Shown: positions 8,849 through 16,753, counted from the stretch's first letter. The stretch is DNA of 26,462 nucleotides from an uncultured Christensenella sp. (GCA_905212395.1 CAJMEI010000001.1:1-26462); one strand, 5' to 3'. The notes: generated from the sequence alone by a model not told the origin. Numbers and translations: made by a program.

Positions 8849-8887
8849 TACTTATTAAACAATTATTATAGCTTATTTATTGGTAAA
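8849..8887 (-). promoter_or_regulatory. Putative ECF-sigma promoter, copy 1 (autoregulation)
   Basis: Minus strand: TTTACCAATAAA (8887-8876), 10 nt, TAATTGTTTAATAAGTA (8865-8849), ending 34 nt before the sigma ATG. Twenty-nine of 39 positions form two blocks identical to the copy at 7026-7064. Taking CCAATA as -35 and TTTAAT as -10 gives an 18-nt spacer; the exact elements are a guess. Confidence 0.65.
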
Positions 8888-8903
8888 TTTCTATTTTTTT
8901 AGC

Positions 8904-8934
8904 AAAAAAAATACGGCGGTTTAAAACCGCCGTA
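8904..8934 (-). terminator. Intrinsic terminator of the GH97 gene
   Basis: An 11-bp stem (8912-8922 with 8924-8934, arm TACGGCGGTTT; the AT-rich top opens to make the loop) followed on the minus strand by a run of eight Us. It lies 11 nt past the stop at 8945 and insulates the sigma operon from the glycosidase gene. Confidence 0.9.
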
Positions 8935-8944
8935 AATTTATTTA

Positions 8945-11900
8945 TTAATCGTTACGTTTTTTCAAGAAAACTATTATAGCAAATGCTATTAAGCATAGGG
9001 GTAATACTCCCAAAGAAGACGCAACGCTAGCTTTACATCCGCCTTTTTTAGCGGGCTTAAAGCTAGAACTTGAATCCGTTTGAGAAGTAGAAGTGCTACT
9101 ATTAGACGAACTTATCTCGCTAGAAGAACTAGAAGAACTCGTATCTTGACTAGTGTTGGACGAAGAAGAACTTTCCGAAGAACTCATCTCGCTAGAAGAA
9201 CTGTTTGACGAGCTTTCTTCACTCATACTAGAACTAGAACTTTCTTCGCTAGAACTTGAACTAGAAGTTTGTTGTTTTAACTTAAACGTTGCGCTTACAG
9301 TTACGTTGCTTGCGGGCATCGTAAAGCTTAATCCCGAAATTGCGCTTCCGTTTACCAAAACTTTATCTAATTCGTAATTTTCGTTAGGAGTTACGGCTAT
9401 CGTTATTACGTCGCCCATTTCTGCAACGCTTAAGCTAGCCGTCGCGCTTCCGTTTCCGTCGGTATTTACCGTGATAGAATATTTTTCCGCTACGAACGTT
9501 GCGCCAACCGTTACGTTAGCTGCGGGCATTGTAAAGGTGTTACCGCTAATCGCTTGACCGTCTACCGTAATGCTAACGAGTTCATATCCTTCGTTAGGAG
9601 TTGCGGTTACGGTTATAGTTGTACCTATAGTAGCTTTAGTTACGTTAGTACTTAAAGTTCCGTTTGAAACGCTTGCGGTAGTAATAGTATATTCGATTGC
9701 TCTAAACGTTGCGCTTACCGTTACGGAGCTTGCGGGCATCGTGAAAGTGTTACCGCTAATCGCTTGACCGTCTACCGTAATACTAACGAGTTCGTATCCT
9801 TCGTCAGGCGTTGCGGTTACGGTTACGGTATCGCCTTGTTTTGCGGAAGAAACGTTGGTAGAAATAGTTCCGTTAGAAACGCTTGCTTTATTTATATTAT
9901 AATCTTTTTCAGCGCTTTCTTTAACTAAAACTACAGCGTAACCGCCGTTAGCCCTTTGCGATAAAGTTAAAGTATCGGTGCTTTTTAAAGTTTTAATCTG
10001 GCAGTCAACCGAATTTCTATCAGCTTTATCCGTATAAATATGAGCTATATAGTTTTCTCCGCTATCCAAGAAGTTAAGCGAGAAAGTATCCGTTCTACTC
10101 TTTTCGGTTATAGAACCTATATACCATTTTCCGTCCGCCGTTTTTCTTGCGATAGACATATTTTCGCCAACTTCGCCCGACAAGAGTTTTAAATCTGCCC
10201 AACGACCGGGGAAGTTTTTGTAATAATACTTCACGTCTTCACTTAAAGCCCTGTATTCGTCAACCGTCGAAGCAAAACAGGTTATTCCGGATTCGTAAAT
10301 AACAGAAAACGCCATTTGCGAAGCCATATTCGTATCGCCTTTTCCTACCGTAGTGATATAAGGCGTTAAATCGGTAGGTCCAACCGTTCCACGAACGTAT
10401 GCTAAAATTGAATGTTGATTTACTCTGGTATTATTGTTTTCTTCTCCGTTTATAGCTTCCCTGTTTATTACGTTAGGATAAGTTACCCTTTCTCCCGACG
10501 GTTTATTTGAACCGTGGAAGTTTCCTAACAAGTGATATTGAGCCGTTTTTTGATATAGCTGTTGATAAATGTCTATTGTTTCCTGACTTTCACTATCGAA
10601 GAAGTCAACTTTAATTCCCGCTATACCTATATCCTGAAGCATTGAGAATACTCTGTCCATTCTCGTGGGAGTATCGCATATTCCCGTATGCAACCAAGCA
10701 ATCAGTTTTACGCCTTTTCTGTTTGCGTAATCTATAATTTTTTCACCCTTGTAAGAACCTGCCGTATAAGTTACGGTACTTTCGTAACCTTGCGTCCAAT
10801 ATTTGCTCTTAGAAGTCATCCAATCGTAAACGCCTTCGTACCATCTATCAAAGTTTTGGTAGCCGGGCTTAATTGCTTCTCTATCGTAATCGCCCGTATA
10901 GTTGTTAACGTTGTTCTTGTTTCCAATGGAAACCCATGGTTGCCAACCTTCGTCCATTACAAAGTATTTCCAACCCATTTCGGCGGCTAAATCTATATAC
11001 TGTTTAATCGCTTCGGGGTTGCCTTGATAACCTTGACCGTAAGTCGGACTGAACCAGTTTCCCGTGCTGGGAGCGTTAAGTCCGCTCATCCAAGACCAAG
11101 CCGTTACGCCAGCTTCTACCCAATCCCAATCGGTTCCCGAAGTATCCGCTCTCGTGGCAACGTTTTCTACTATCTGAGATTTTATTACTTCTTCCAACGT
11201 TCCCGCGATGAATACTCTCCACGGAAGTTTCGCTTGCCCGTTTAAAGTTACCGCTCCCGCTTGTTGCGCGGAGTGATTTAACTTCATTATCTTGGTGTAA
11301 ATGCTAGTTACGCAAGAACCCCAGTAATTACCCATTAAATCGGCTTCCGTCATAAGACAGTAAAGTCCGTCTGGAGTTTTGTACATAAACGGTATGGTTT
11401 TAAGTCCGCCGAATTGTGAAATCATCGTTTCGCTTGCGGTTTGTTCGTGCGTATAAGTTTTTCCCGAAGTGTCGGGCATTACGCAAGAATAGAACCTAGA
11501 AAAGAAAGGTATAGTTATTTGAGTATCTTCGTCCGTTACGGTAAACTCTCCGCCGTCCGCTTTTTGTACAATATAACGGAAAGCAACTCCGTCGTTATAC
11601 GCTCTTCCTACAACGGTAAATAAATCGCTACCGTGAGCAAAAGTTATGCTTTGTTCGTAACAATAATCTCTATTAGATAAAAATTTACCCGAGTAAGTTT
11701 TATAGGTTTCGTCTATTAAAGTTTTAGAAGTCATAGACCTATACGTAAATCCGTTGGTAAAATCGCCTAAGGACGTATTGTTTAAACCTATTCTAGATTT
11801 TTCTACGAATAACTTTCCGTTTTTAACTGCGGAATAATCTATCCAAGAATTATTTAACGTTACTATTAACTTAGTATTTCCGTCGGGAGAAGCAAGTTCC

Positions 11901-13810
11901 ATTTGTTTGTTTGCGGTAGACGACGCGCTTCCTACTAATACTTTCATATTAGTAGATATAGTAACCGAACCTTCCGTATAGGTGGTTTCGATTATAGCTT
12001 CGCCTTCTCCTACTGCTTTAATGGTTTTAGCGTTGTCGTCAACGGTTACTATTCCCGTATTGCTAGAAGAAATAGTAAAGGTCGCGTTAGACGCTTTTTT
12101 AACTATGCTTCCGTAAGAACACGAATAAAGAGAAATGTTAGCCGTTTCTCCAACTTTTAACGAGTCGTTGGAAGACGTAAGCGAAATTGCTCTCGTAGCG
12201 TAGGGGGTGTTAGCAAACACTCTCGGCATACAGTATAACGTATGCGCACTGTTAGTATTAGAAGTAGAAGTTTCCACCCTTATTTTAACGGTATTTGCAG
12301 GAATATTTACTTGAATTCTTCCCATTTGACTCGTTCTGGATACCGTTACGGATTGCAATAACGTATAATTCGTTCCGTCTGAACTTGCTTTTACGTTAAA
12401 CGTCGCGTTTTGAACGTAATCTGCAGTTTTCGTACTTACTATTCCGACGAACGCCGAAAATACCGTGGCATTCATTTCCGATACGTCGTATTCGGCGCTG
12501 GAAGAAGCGTGCATAAATACACATTTATCAAAATAGGTGTCTACCGAATGAGTAGTAGCAGGCTCCGTTATTACGTTTAATAACGTAGATTTTCCTTCTA
12601 AAACCGTATCGTTTAACAAGTCGCCGAAACCTATATTGGTCGCGCTTGTCGTCATATCAGATAAATACGCGTAATCGCAGTAGAGTTTTAAATCGGCAAG
12701 AGTCGCGTTATCGAAAGCGTTTCCGTCCCCGCCGTCTTCTACTACGATGGATATATGAGAAGCTCCGTAAGGAATGTTTATATCCAAAGGAATTGCGTCT
12801 GTATTTCTAGTTAAAACGCCGGTTGTCTTTAAGTTTACGTCGTTCCCGCCGTTCATTCTATAATTGATTTTTACTACGACCGTTCCTTCTCTATCGTAAG
12901 CAAGAGCGTCCCTTTGGTTTATTCCTACAAGTCCCGTAAGCCTATACGCCCCCGTTCCGCTGATATCCCAACCATATTTACAATTCGCTTGGAAACATAA
13001 ACCTTTTTCAAAAGTTTGCGTTGCTCCGTTTACTTTTAACGCAAGCGGGACTAAACTTCCGTTGTCTAAGGGGAACGCTTGGTTTATAGAAAAGTTATCG
13101 TAATAATCTTGATAATCTTTATAACTATAAGGAAAGTCGCTTAAATATAAGAAATTTGCTTCTTGCCCTACCGTTAAATTTTCTCCGTAAATTCTAGGAT
13201 TTGCAAATACGGCGTGTTCGCACATAATATCTTGCGTTCCTACGTCGTAGCTAGCAAGAGTTAATTCCTTAACGCCCGTAATATCTACGTCTATCGCCCC
13301 TTGTACCGAATCGGGGTTATATGCTTTTGCGTCGTTAAACAATTCCCTATCGTCCCCGTAAATTTTAAAGCTTGCGGTAGCGGAATTAGGAAAATTCGTT
13401 CTGTTAGCCCATTGATTGTCGCTCTTAAACTGATTTACGCCGATTATCGCGGTAAATCTCGTAGCGTTTAATCCCGTAAGGTCATATACTATTTTACCTT
13501 CCGAAGAACCGCTAGTTCTATTTATGGTTATAGCTTTAGAGTATCTTTCGTTATACGCTCCGCCACCCCTTTTTAAAGTAATAGCTCCGTCCAAAACGTC
13601 GCCGGGATTTAAAGTAGTGTTTATAGCAAATTCCCCTACGTTTTCCATTCTTGTGTACGTAAGGTCGCTTAAATATGCAAATTTATAGGTGTTTTCCGCT
13701 TTAACAGTTTGTATTGAACTCTTTTTGCTTAAAGTAGCGCTTATTGCAAAAATCATCGACAACGAAAATATTAAAGATAAAAACCACAACGAAATCTTTT
13801 TCGTTTTCAC
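8945..13810 (-). CDS. Secreted multidomain GH97 glycosidase (alpha-galactosidase-like)
   Basis: A 1621-aa exoenzyme. In order: signal peptide (1-38); three NPCBM-like carbohydrate-binding modules (about 39-212, 216-378, 380-535, with FTAIIGVNQF, LTGLVGINQ and FSAFVGI); a bacterial Ig-like domain (about 541-625); GH97 N-terminal domain (about 632-890); catalytic barrel (about 890-1195) with VMDEGWQPW near 950, GIKVDFFD near 1066-1073 and NREAINGEE near 1115; GH97 C-terminal domain (to about 1300); three 70-aa InlB/Flg_new-like repeats (1306-1515); a Ser-rich stalk (1516-1588); then KKGGCKAS, one hydrophobic helix and a basic tail. Asp in the KVDFF motif places it with retaining GH97 enzymes (alpha-galactosidase type) rather than inverting alpha-glucosidases. 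GTG at 13810 is chosen for its AGGAGG site 8 nt upstream; a nearer ATG is out of frame. It diverges from an araC-type gene. Confidence 0.9.
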   Translation of the reverse strand: MKTKKISLWFLSLIFSLSMIFAISATLSKKSSIQTVKAENTYKFAYLSDLTYTRMENVGEFAINTTLNPGDVLDGAITLKRGGGAYNERYSKAITINRTSGSSEGKIVYDLTGLNATRFTAIIGVNQFKSDNQWANRTNFPNSATASFKIYGDDRELFNDAKAYNPDSVQGAIDVDITGVKELTLASYDVGTQDIMCEHAVFANPRIYGENLTVGQEANFLYLSDFPYSYKDYQDYYDNFSINQAFPLDNGSLVPLALKVNGATQTFEKGLCFQANCKYGWDISGTGAYRLTGLVGINQRDALAYDREGTVVVKINYRMNGGNDVNLKTTGVLTRNTDAIPLDINIPYGASHISIVVEDGGDGNAFDNATLADLKLYCDYAYLSDMTTSATNIGFGDLLNDTVLEGKSTLLNVITEPATTHSVDTYFDKCVFMHASSSAEYDVSEMNATVFSAFVGIVSTKTADYVQNATFNVKASSDGTNYTLLQSVTVSRTSQMGRIQVNIPANTVKIRVETSTSNTNSAHTLYCMPRVFANTPYATRAISLTSSNDSLKVGETANISLYSCSYGSIVKKASNATFTISSSNTGIVTVDDNAKTIKAVGEGEAIIETTYTEGSVTISTNMKVLVGSASSTANKQMELASPDGNTKLIVTLNNSWIDYSAVKNGKLFVEKSRIGLNNTSLGDFTNGFTYRSMTSKTLIDETYKTYSGKFLSNRDYCYEQSITFAHGSDLFTVVGRAYNDGVAFRYIVQKADGGEFTVTDEDTQITIPFFSRFYSCVMPDTSGKTYTHEQTASETMISQFGGLKTIPFMYKTPDGLYCLMTEADLMGNYWGSCVTSIYTKIMKLNHSAQQAGAVTLNGQAKLPWRVFIAGTLEEVIKSQIVENVATRADTSGTDWDWVEAGVTAWSWMSGLNAPSTGNWFSPTYGQGYQGNPEAIKQYIDLAAEMGWKYFVMDEGWQPWVSIGNKNNVNNYTGDYDREAIKPGYQNFDRWYEGVYDWMTSKSKYWTQGYESTVTYTAGSYKGEKIIDYANRKGVKLIAWLHTGICDTPTRMDRVFSMLQDIGIAGIKVDFFDSESQETIDIYQQLYQKTAQYHLLGNFHGSNKPSGERVTYPNVINREAINGEENNNTRVNQHSILAYVRGTVGPTDLTPYITTVGKGDTNMASQMAFSVIYESGITCFASTVDEYRALSEDVKYYYKNFPGRWADLKLLSGEVGENMSIARKTADGKWYIGSITEKSRTDTFSLNFLDSGENYIAHIYTDKADRNSVDCQIKTLKSTDTLTLSQRANGGYAVVLVKESAEKDYNINKASVSNGTISTNVSSAKQGDTVTVTATPDEGYELVSITVDGQAISGNTFTMPASSVTVSATFRAIEYTITTASVSNGTLSTNVTKATIGTTITVTATPNEGYELVSITVDGQAISGNTFTMPAANVTVGATFVAEKYSITVNTDGNGSATASLSVAEMGDVITIAVTPNENYELDKVLVNGSAISGLSFTMPASNVTVSATFKLKQQTSSSSSSEESSSSSMSEESSSNSSSSEMSSSESSSSSNTSQDTSSSSSSSEISSSNSSTSTSQTDSSSSFKPAKKGGCKASVASSLGVLPLCLIAFAIIVFLKKRND
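9276..9905 (-). repeat. Three 210-bp tandem repeats inside the GH97 gene
   Basis: The segment TGCGGGCAT recurs at 9311, 9521 and 9731, a constant 210-bp period, each unit encoding one 70-aa InlB-like repeat. The units near 9500-9700 and 9710-9910 are close to identical over long stretches (for example CGCTTGACCGTCTACCGTAA at 9551 and 9761), so they duplicated or were homogenised recently. The third, C-terminal unit has diverged. Confidence 0.85.
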
Positions 13811-13834
13811 TGCATAGTCCTCCTAAATTTATTC

Positions 13835-13862
13835 TCTATAACATATTATCATCTTTTTTAAA
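13835..13862 (-). promoter_or_regulatory. Candidate weak promoter of the GH97 gene
   Basis: Minus strand TTTAAA (13862-13857), 16-nt spacer, TATAGA (13840-13835). The match is poor, as expected for a promoter that needs an activator. A palindrome lies about 11 bp upstream of the -35. Confidence 0.35.
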
Positions 13863-13872
13863 TAAAAAAAAT

Positions 13873-13893
13873 AAACAAAAGAAACTTTTGTTT
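13873..13893. promoter_or_regulatory. Palindromic candidate operator between the GH97 and araC-type genes
   Basis: Perfect inverted repeat: arm AAACAAAAG, AAA centre, arm CTTTTGTTT (9+3+9). It is just upstream of the candidate GH97 -35 and about 85 bp upstream of the araC-type start. This is a suitable position for an activator, but no binding evidence exists and the arms are AT-rich. Confidence 0.4.
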
Positions 13894-13943
13894 TCAAAAA
13901 ACCTTTTTAAATATGGACATTTCACTTTTTATATGTTTTTTGC

Positions 13944-13971
13944 TTGATTTTTTTATTCCTTAAATTATAAT
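13944..13971 (+). promoter_or_regulatory. Promoter of the araC-type gene, giving a leaderless mRNA
   Basis: TTGATT (13944-13949), 16-nt spacer, TATAAT (13966-13971). The -10 ends 6 nt before the ATG at 13978, so the expected transcription start coincides with the A of the start codon. Confidence 0.75.
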
Positions 13972-13977
13972 TGTATT

Positions 13978-14805
13978 ATGAGTAAGGTACATTTTGGAAT
14001 TTACCCTGTAGAAAAAGACTGTTACATCGTCGAAATAGGGAAAAGCGAAGACACCGAACCGAATTGTTGGGGTCCCGGAATAAGGGATAGGTATATGATT
14101 CACTTTTGCCTAAGCGGAGAAGGTACTTTTAACGGACAAAAAGTAACGGCTAACAATTATTTTTTGGTAACGCCTTTCACAAAAATAAATTATAAGGCAA
14201 ATCCGAGCAATAAATGGCAATATTTATGGATAATAATGGGCGGAAATAATTGTAAATCATTACTAAAAGAGTACGGATTTATTACGGAAACGGGAGTAGG
14301 AGTATATAACTATACCGACAAGCTTAAACAGCTTATTGATTTTATATTCCCAGAAAACGCCCCGCCTATGAATTCGGACACCATAGCCTATTGGGTAAAA
14401 ATGATTTTTTCTTATAATCAAACGGAAGGCAAAACGAATTCTCACAAAAACGTTAAGAAAAAACATTTAGAAGACGCGGTACACTTTATCAACTTAAAAT
14501 ATCACAGCGGAATTACCCCGTCCGACGTAGCAAAACACGTAAAGTTAGACGAAAAATATCTTTGCTCGATTTTTAAAGCGAATTACGGAGTTTCTATTCA
14601 ACAGTACTTAAACACTTTGAGAATTGAAAAATCTAAACACTTACTGCTTAATTCGGATTTAAACATTTCCGAAATAGCTTACTCCGTAGGAATAGACGAC
14701 CCGTTATATTTTTCAAGATTTTTTAGAAAGACCGTTGGAGAAAGTCCGAAATATTTTAAAAAAAATAATTTGAAAAATCAAGAGGACAATAACGATACGA
14801 AATAA
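13978..14805 (+). CDS. AraC-family transcriptional regulator
   Basis: A 275-aa regulator with an N-terminal cupin-like sensing domain (about 10-150; GPGIRDRYMIHFCLSGEGTF is the typical AraC ligand-pocket strand) and two C-terminal helix-turn-helix motifs (about 165-265; GITPSDVAKHVKLDEKYLCSIFKANYG, then ISEIAYSVGIDDPLYFSRFFRKTVGESPKYF). It is divergent from the secreted GH97 gene with a 167-bp shared intergenic region, so it most likely activates that gene in response to a sugar; this is inferred from position. ATG at 13978 has no ribosome-binding site and sits at the predicted transcription start. No later in-frame ATG fits the family N terminus better. It ends at a strong terminator. Confidence 0.93.
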   Translation: MSKVHFGIYPVEKDCYIVEIGKSEDTEPNCWGPGIRDRYMIHFCLSGEGTFNGQKVTANNYFLVTPFTKINYKANPSNKWQYLWIIMGGNNCKSLLKEYGFITETGVGVYNYTDKLKQLIDFIFPENAPPMNSDTIAYWVKMIFSYNQTEGKTNSHKNVKKKHLEDAVHFINLKYHSGITPSDVAKHVKLDEKYLCSIFKANYGVSIQQYLNTLRIEKSKHLLLNSDLNISEIAYSVGIDDPLYFSRFFRKTVGESPKYFKKNNLKNQEDNNDTK

Positions 14806-14815
14806 TTAAATATTA

Positions 14816-14862
14816 AAGGCGGAATTTAATCGAGCTCGATTAAATTCCGCCTTATTTTATTC
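14816..14862 (+). terminator. Intrinsic terminator of the araC-type gene
   Basis: A 38-nt perfect palindrome (14816-14853; arm AAGGCGGAATTTAATCGAG) followed by a U-rich tail (ATTTTATTC), starting 10 nt past the stop. Confidence 0.88.
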
Positions 14863-14977
14863 TTATATGGTTATCTAAGTCCGAACTTTTACGCTTAATT
14901 TTGTATAAATTATTTAGAAAGTTTGTCTATAAGTCAAAAAACGCTTAAAAAGCTTTTAAAATTTACTTCCTCTATTT

Positions 14978-14983
14978 TATAAT
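14978..14983 (+). promoter_or_regulatory. Candidate promoter (-10) of a small RNA
   Basis: TATAAT at 14978-14983 with a poor -35 candidate TTTAAA at 14955-14960 (17-nt spacer). It sits directly before a series of hairpins and no ORF follows on this strand. Confidence 0.4.
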
Positions 14984-14987
14984 ACAA

Positions 14988-15150
14988 GAAGTTAGAAACT
15001 TGCTTGCAAGGGTTTATAACTTCGCCGTGTTTCAAACAAGAAGTGTAAAAACGCAAGTTTTTACTCTAGCGCCGCAAGGGGCTTAAAGATTTTGCCATAA
15101 AGTAAAGAGTGAAAATTTAAACGAAAAATTTAAAAATTCACTCTTTTTCT
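14988..15150 (+). ncRNA. Candidate structured small RNA of unknown family
   Basis: The 359-bp gap between the araC-type gene and the DUF1846 gene has no ORF but an ordered set of plus-strand signals. After a TATAAT box comes stem 14988-14994/15017-15023 (GAAGTTA with TAACTTC), enclosing CTTGC-TT-GCAAG. Next is a perfect 8-bp stem with a GCAA tetraloop (15045-15064, GTAAAAAC-GCAA-GTTTTTAC), then AGCGCC-GCAA-GGGGCT (15068-15083, one G-G mismatch), and finally a terminator-like hairpin (15104-15113/15137-15146) followed by a U-rich run. Two adjacent GNRA-capped stems are hard to explain by chance. It does not match tmRNA, SRP RNA, RNase P or a riboswitch I know. It could instead be antisense to the 3' end of the DUF1846 mRNA or simply a structured intergenic spacer. 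Confidence 0.42.
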
Positions 15151-15160
15151 TTATTTCACT
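15104..15160 (+). terminator. Terminator hairpin in the convergent region
   Basis: Ten-bp stem AAAGAGTGAA (15104-15113) with TTCACTCTTT (15137-15146), with an AT-rich interior that can pair further (AAATTT/AAATTT), then a U-rich stretch on the plus strand. It can also form on the minus strand 19 nt past the DUF1846 stop, but lacks a good U tract there. Confidence 0.65.
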
Positions 15161-15164
15161 TTTT

Positions 15165-16652
15165 TTATTTTGCGTGATAAAGTTTTTTACTTTGGTAAAC
15201 GGGGTCGCTGGTATAATCTATTCCTAATTTTTTAAGGACGTTTATATCCACTTGCGAAAGTATTACGGTGGAATGACACTGAACGCCTTTTAAAAGCGGT
15301 AGAGCTTTAATGGCTTTATCGGCAAATTCGTCCGTAACGGCGCTTATGGATAACGCGATTAAAACTTCGTCCGTGTGTAGTCTTGGGTTATGTCCGCCAA
15401 GGCTGTTTATTTTTAGTTTTGAAATAGGTTCTATAACGGACGGTGGTAAAAGCATAACTTTATCGTTAATTTGCGCTAAATGCTTTAAAGCGTTTAAAAT
15501 GCACGCGCTTGTCGCCCCTAATAAAGCAGTGGTTTTACCGGTAATAATCGTTCCGTCGTTTAATTCCATAGCCGTTGCGGGCGCAGACGTTTTTGCGGAT
15601 TTTTCCCTTGCGCAACTTACGCACTTTCTTTCCGCGACCGAAATATTGCATTTTTGCATTAAAACGTCTAATTTATTTACAACTTCGTCGCCGATTTTAT
15701 CGTTTCTTCTATCGCATAAAGCGGTTAAATATCTACGAATTATTTCTTGTTTGGAAGCTTCTACGCAAACGGCGTCGTCGACGATGCAATTTCCCGCCAT
15801 ATTTACGCCCATATCCGTTGGCGATTTATAATACTCTTCTCCGAAGATTTTCAGAAACATTTTTTTGAGTACGGGGAAAATTTCTACGTCTCTGTTATAG
15901 TTTACGGTACTTACACCGTAAGCTTCTAGGTGATAGGGGTCAATCATGTTTACGTCGTTTAAGTCGGCAGTAGCGGCTTCGTACGCGACGTTTACCATAT
16001 GTTGCAACGGTAAATTCCAAATGGGGAAAGTTTCGAATTTAGCGTATCCCGATTTTACACCCCTTTTATTGTCGTGATAAAGTTGAGAAATGCAAGTTGC
16101 CATTTTTCCGCTTCCCGGCCCCGGGGCGGTTACGACTACTAACGAACGCGTTGTTTCTATATACTCGTTTTTTCCAAGTCCGCTGTCGCTCACAATTCCT
16201 TCTACGTCGTAGGGATAGTTGGCGATAGGATAGTGTCTGTAAGATTTAATACCTAATTTTTTTAAGGTTTTTTCGAACTTTTTAGCAAGTTTTTGGTCCT
16301 TAAATTGCGTTAAGCAAACGCTACCGACGTACAAACCCACTTCTCTGAACGCGTCTATTAATCTTAAAACGTCCATATCGTAAGTTATACCTAAATCTCC
16401 CCTTACTTTGCATTGTTCGATGGCGTCTGAATTTATAGCGATAACTATTTCCGCTTCGTCTTTCATTTTAAGTAACATTTGTAGTTTACTGTCGGGCTTA
16501 AAGCCGGGAAGAACCCTAGAAGCGTGATAATCGTCGAAAAGCTTTCCGCCGAATTCGAGATATAATTTGCCTCCGAACTTATCTACCCTTTCTTTTATGT
16601 GTTCCGATTGCATCGATAGATATTTGTCGTTGTCAAAACCTATTTTATTCAT
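15165..16652 (-). CDS. DUF1846 (UPF0371) family protein
   Basis: A 495-aa cytoplasmic protein whose whole length matches the DUF1846 family, including MNKIGFDNDKYLSMQSEHI at the N terminus, VVTAPGPGSGKMATCISQLYHD near 173 and the conserved central segment GYAKFETFPIWNLPLQHMVN near 200. The family has a Rossmann-like nucleotide-binding core but no established reaction, so no function is assigned. ATG at 16652 follows AAGGGA. It has its own strong promoter and a 5' hairpin and is not part of an operon with mgtE, which has a terminator upstream of this promoter. No frameshift or missing segment is seen. Confidence 0.93.
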   Translation of the reverse strand: MNKIGFDNDKYLSMQSEHIKERVDKFGGKLYLEFGGKLFDDYHASRVLPGFKPDSKLQMLLKMKDEAEIVIAINSDAIEQCKVRGDLGITYDMDVLRLIDAFREVGLYVGSVCLTQFKDQKLAKKFEKTLKKLGIKSYRHYPIANYPYDVEGIVSDSGLGKNEYIETTRSLVVVTAPGPGSGKMATCISQLYHDNKRGVKSGYAKFETFPIWNLPLQHMVNVAYEAATADLNDVNMIDPYHLEAYGVSTVNYNRDVEIFPVLKKMFLKIFGEEYYKSPTDMGVNMAGNCIVDDAVCVEASKQEIIRRYLTALCDRRNDKIGDEVVNKLDVLMQKCNISVAERKCVSCAREKSAKTSAPATAMELNDGTIITGKTTALLGATSACILNALKHLAQINDKVMLLPPSVIEPISKLKINSLGGHNPRLHTDEVLIALSISAVTDEFADKAIKALPLLKGVQCHSTVILSQVDINVLKKLGIDYTSDPVYQSKKLYHAK

Positions 16653-16724
16653 ATTTATCCCTTGTTAAAAATTTGTTTTGTGTTTTAGGTTTCTTTTGTC
16701 GAAAACACAAAAAAACCGAAAAAT

Positions 16725-16753
16725 ATTATACTACTTTAACGGCTAAATTACAA
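16725..16753 (-). promoter_or_regulatory. Promoter of the DUF1846 gene
   Basis: Minus strand TTGTAA (16753-16748), 17-nt spacer, TATAAT (16730-16725). Transcription should start near 16718, leaving a leader of about 66 nt. Near its 5' end is an 11-bp hairpin (16676-16686 with 16702-16712, TTTTGTGTTTT pairing AAAACACAAAA). Confidence 0.8.

Noticed and set aside
9040..9060. LPXTG sortase signal at the GH97 C terminus
   Set aside because: No LPXTG or close variant precedes the hydrophobic helix.
15310..15929. Plus-strand ORFs inside the DUF1846 gene, and similar antisense ORFs inside nifJ, GH97, mgtE and ftsH
   Set aside because: They are shadows of well-supported genes, with no family match, ribosome site or promoter.
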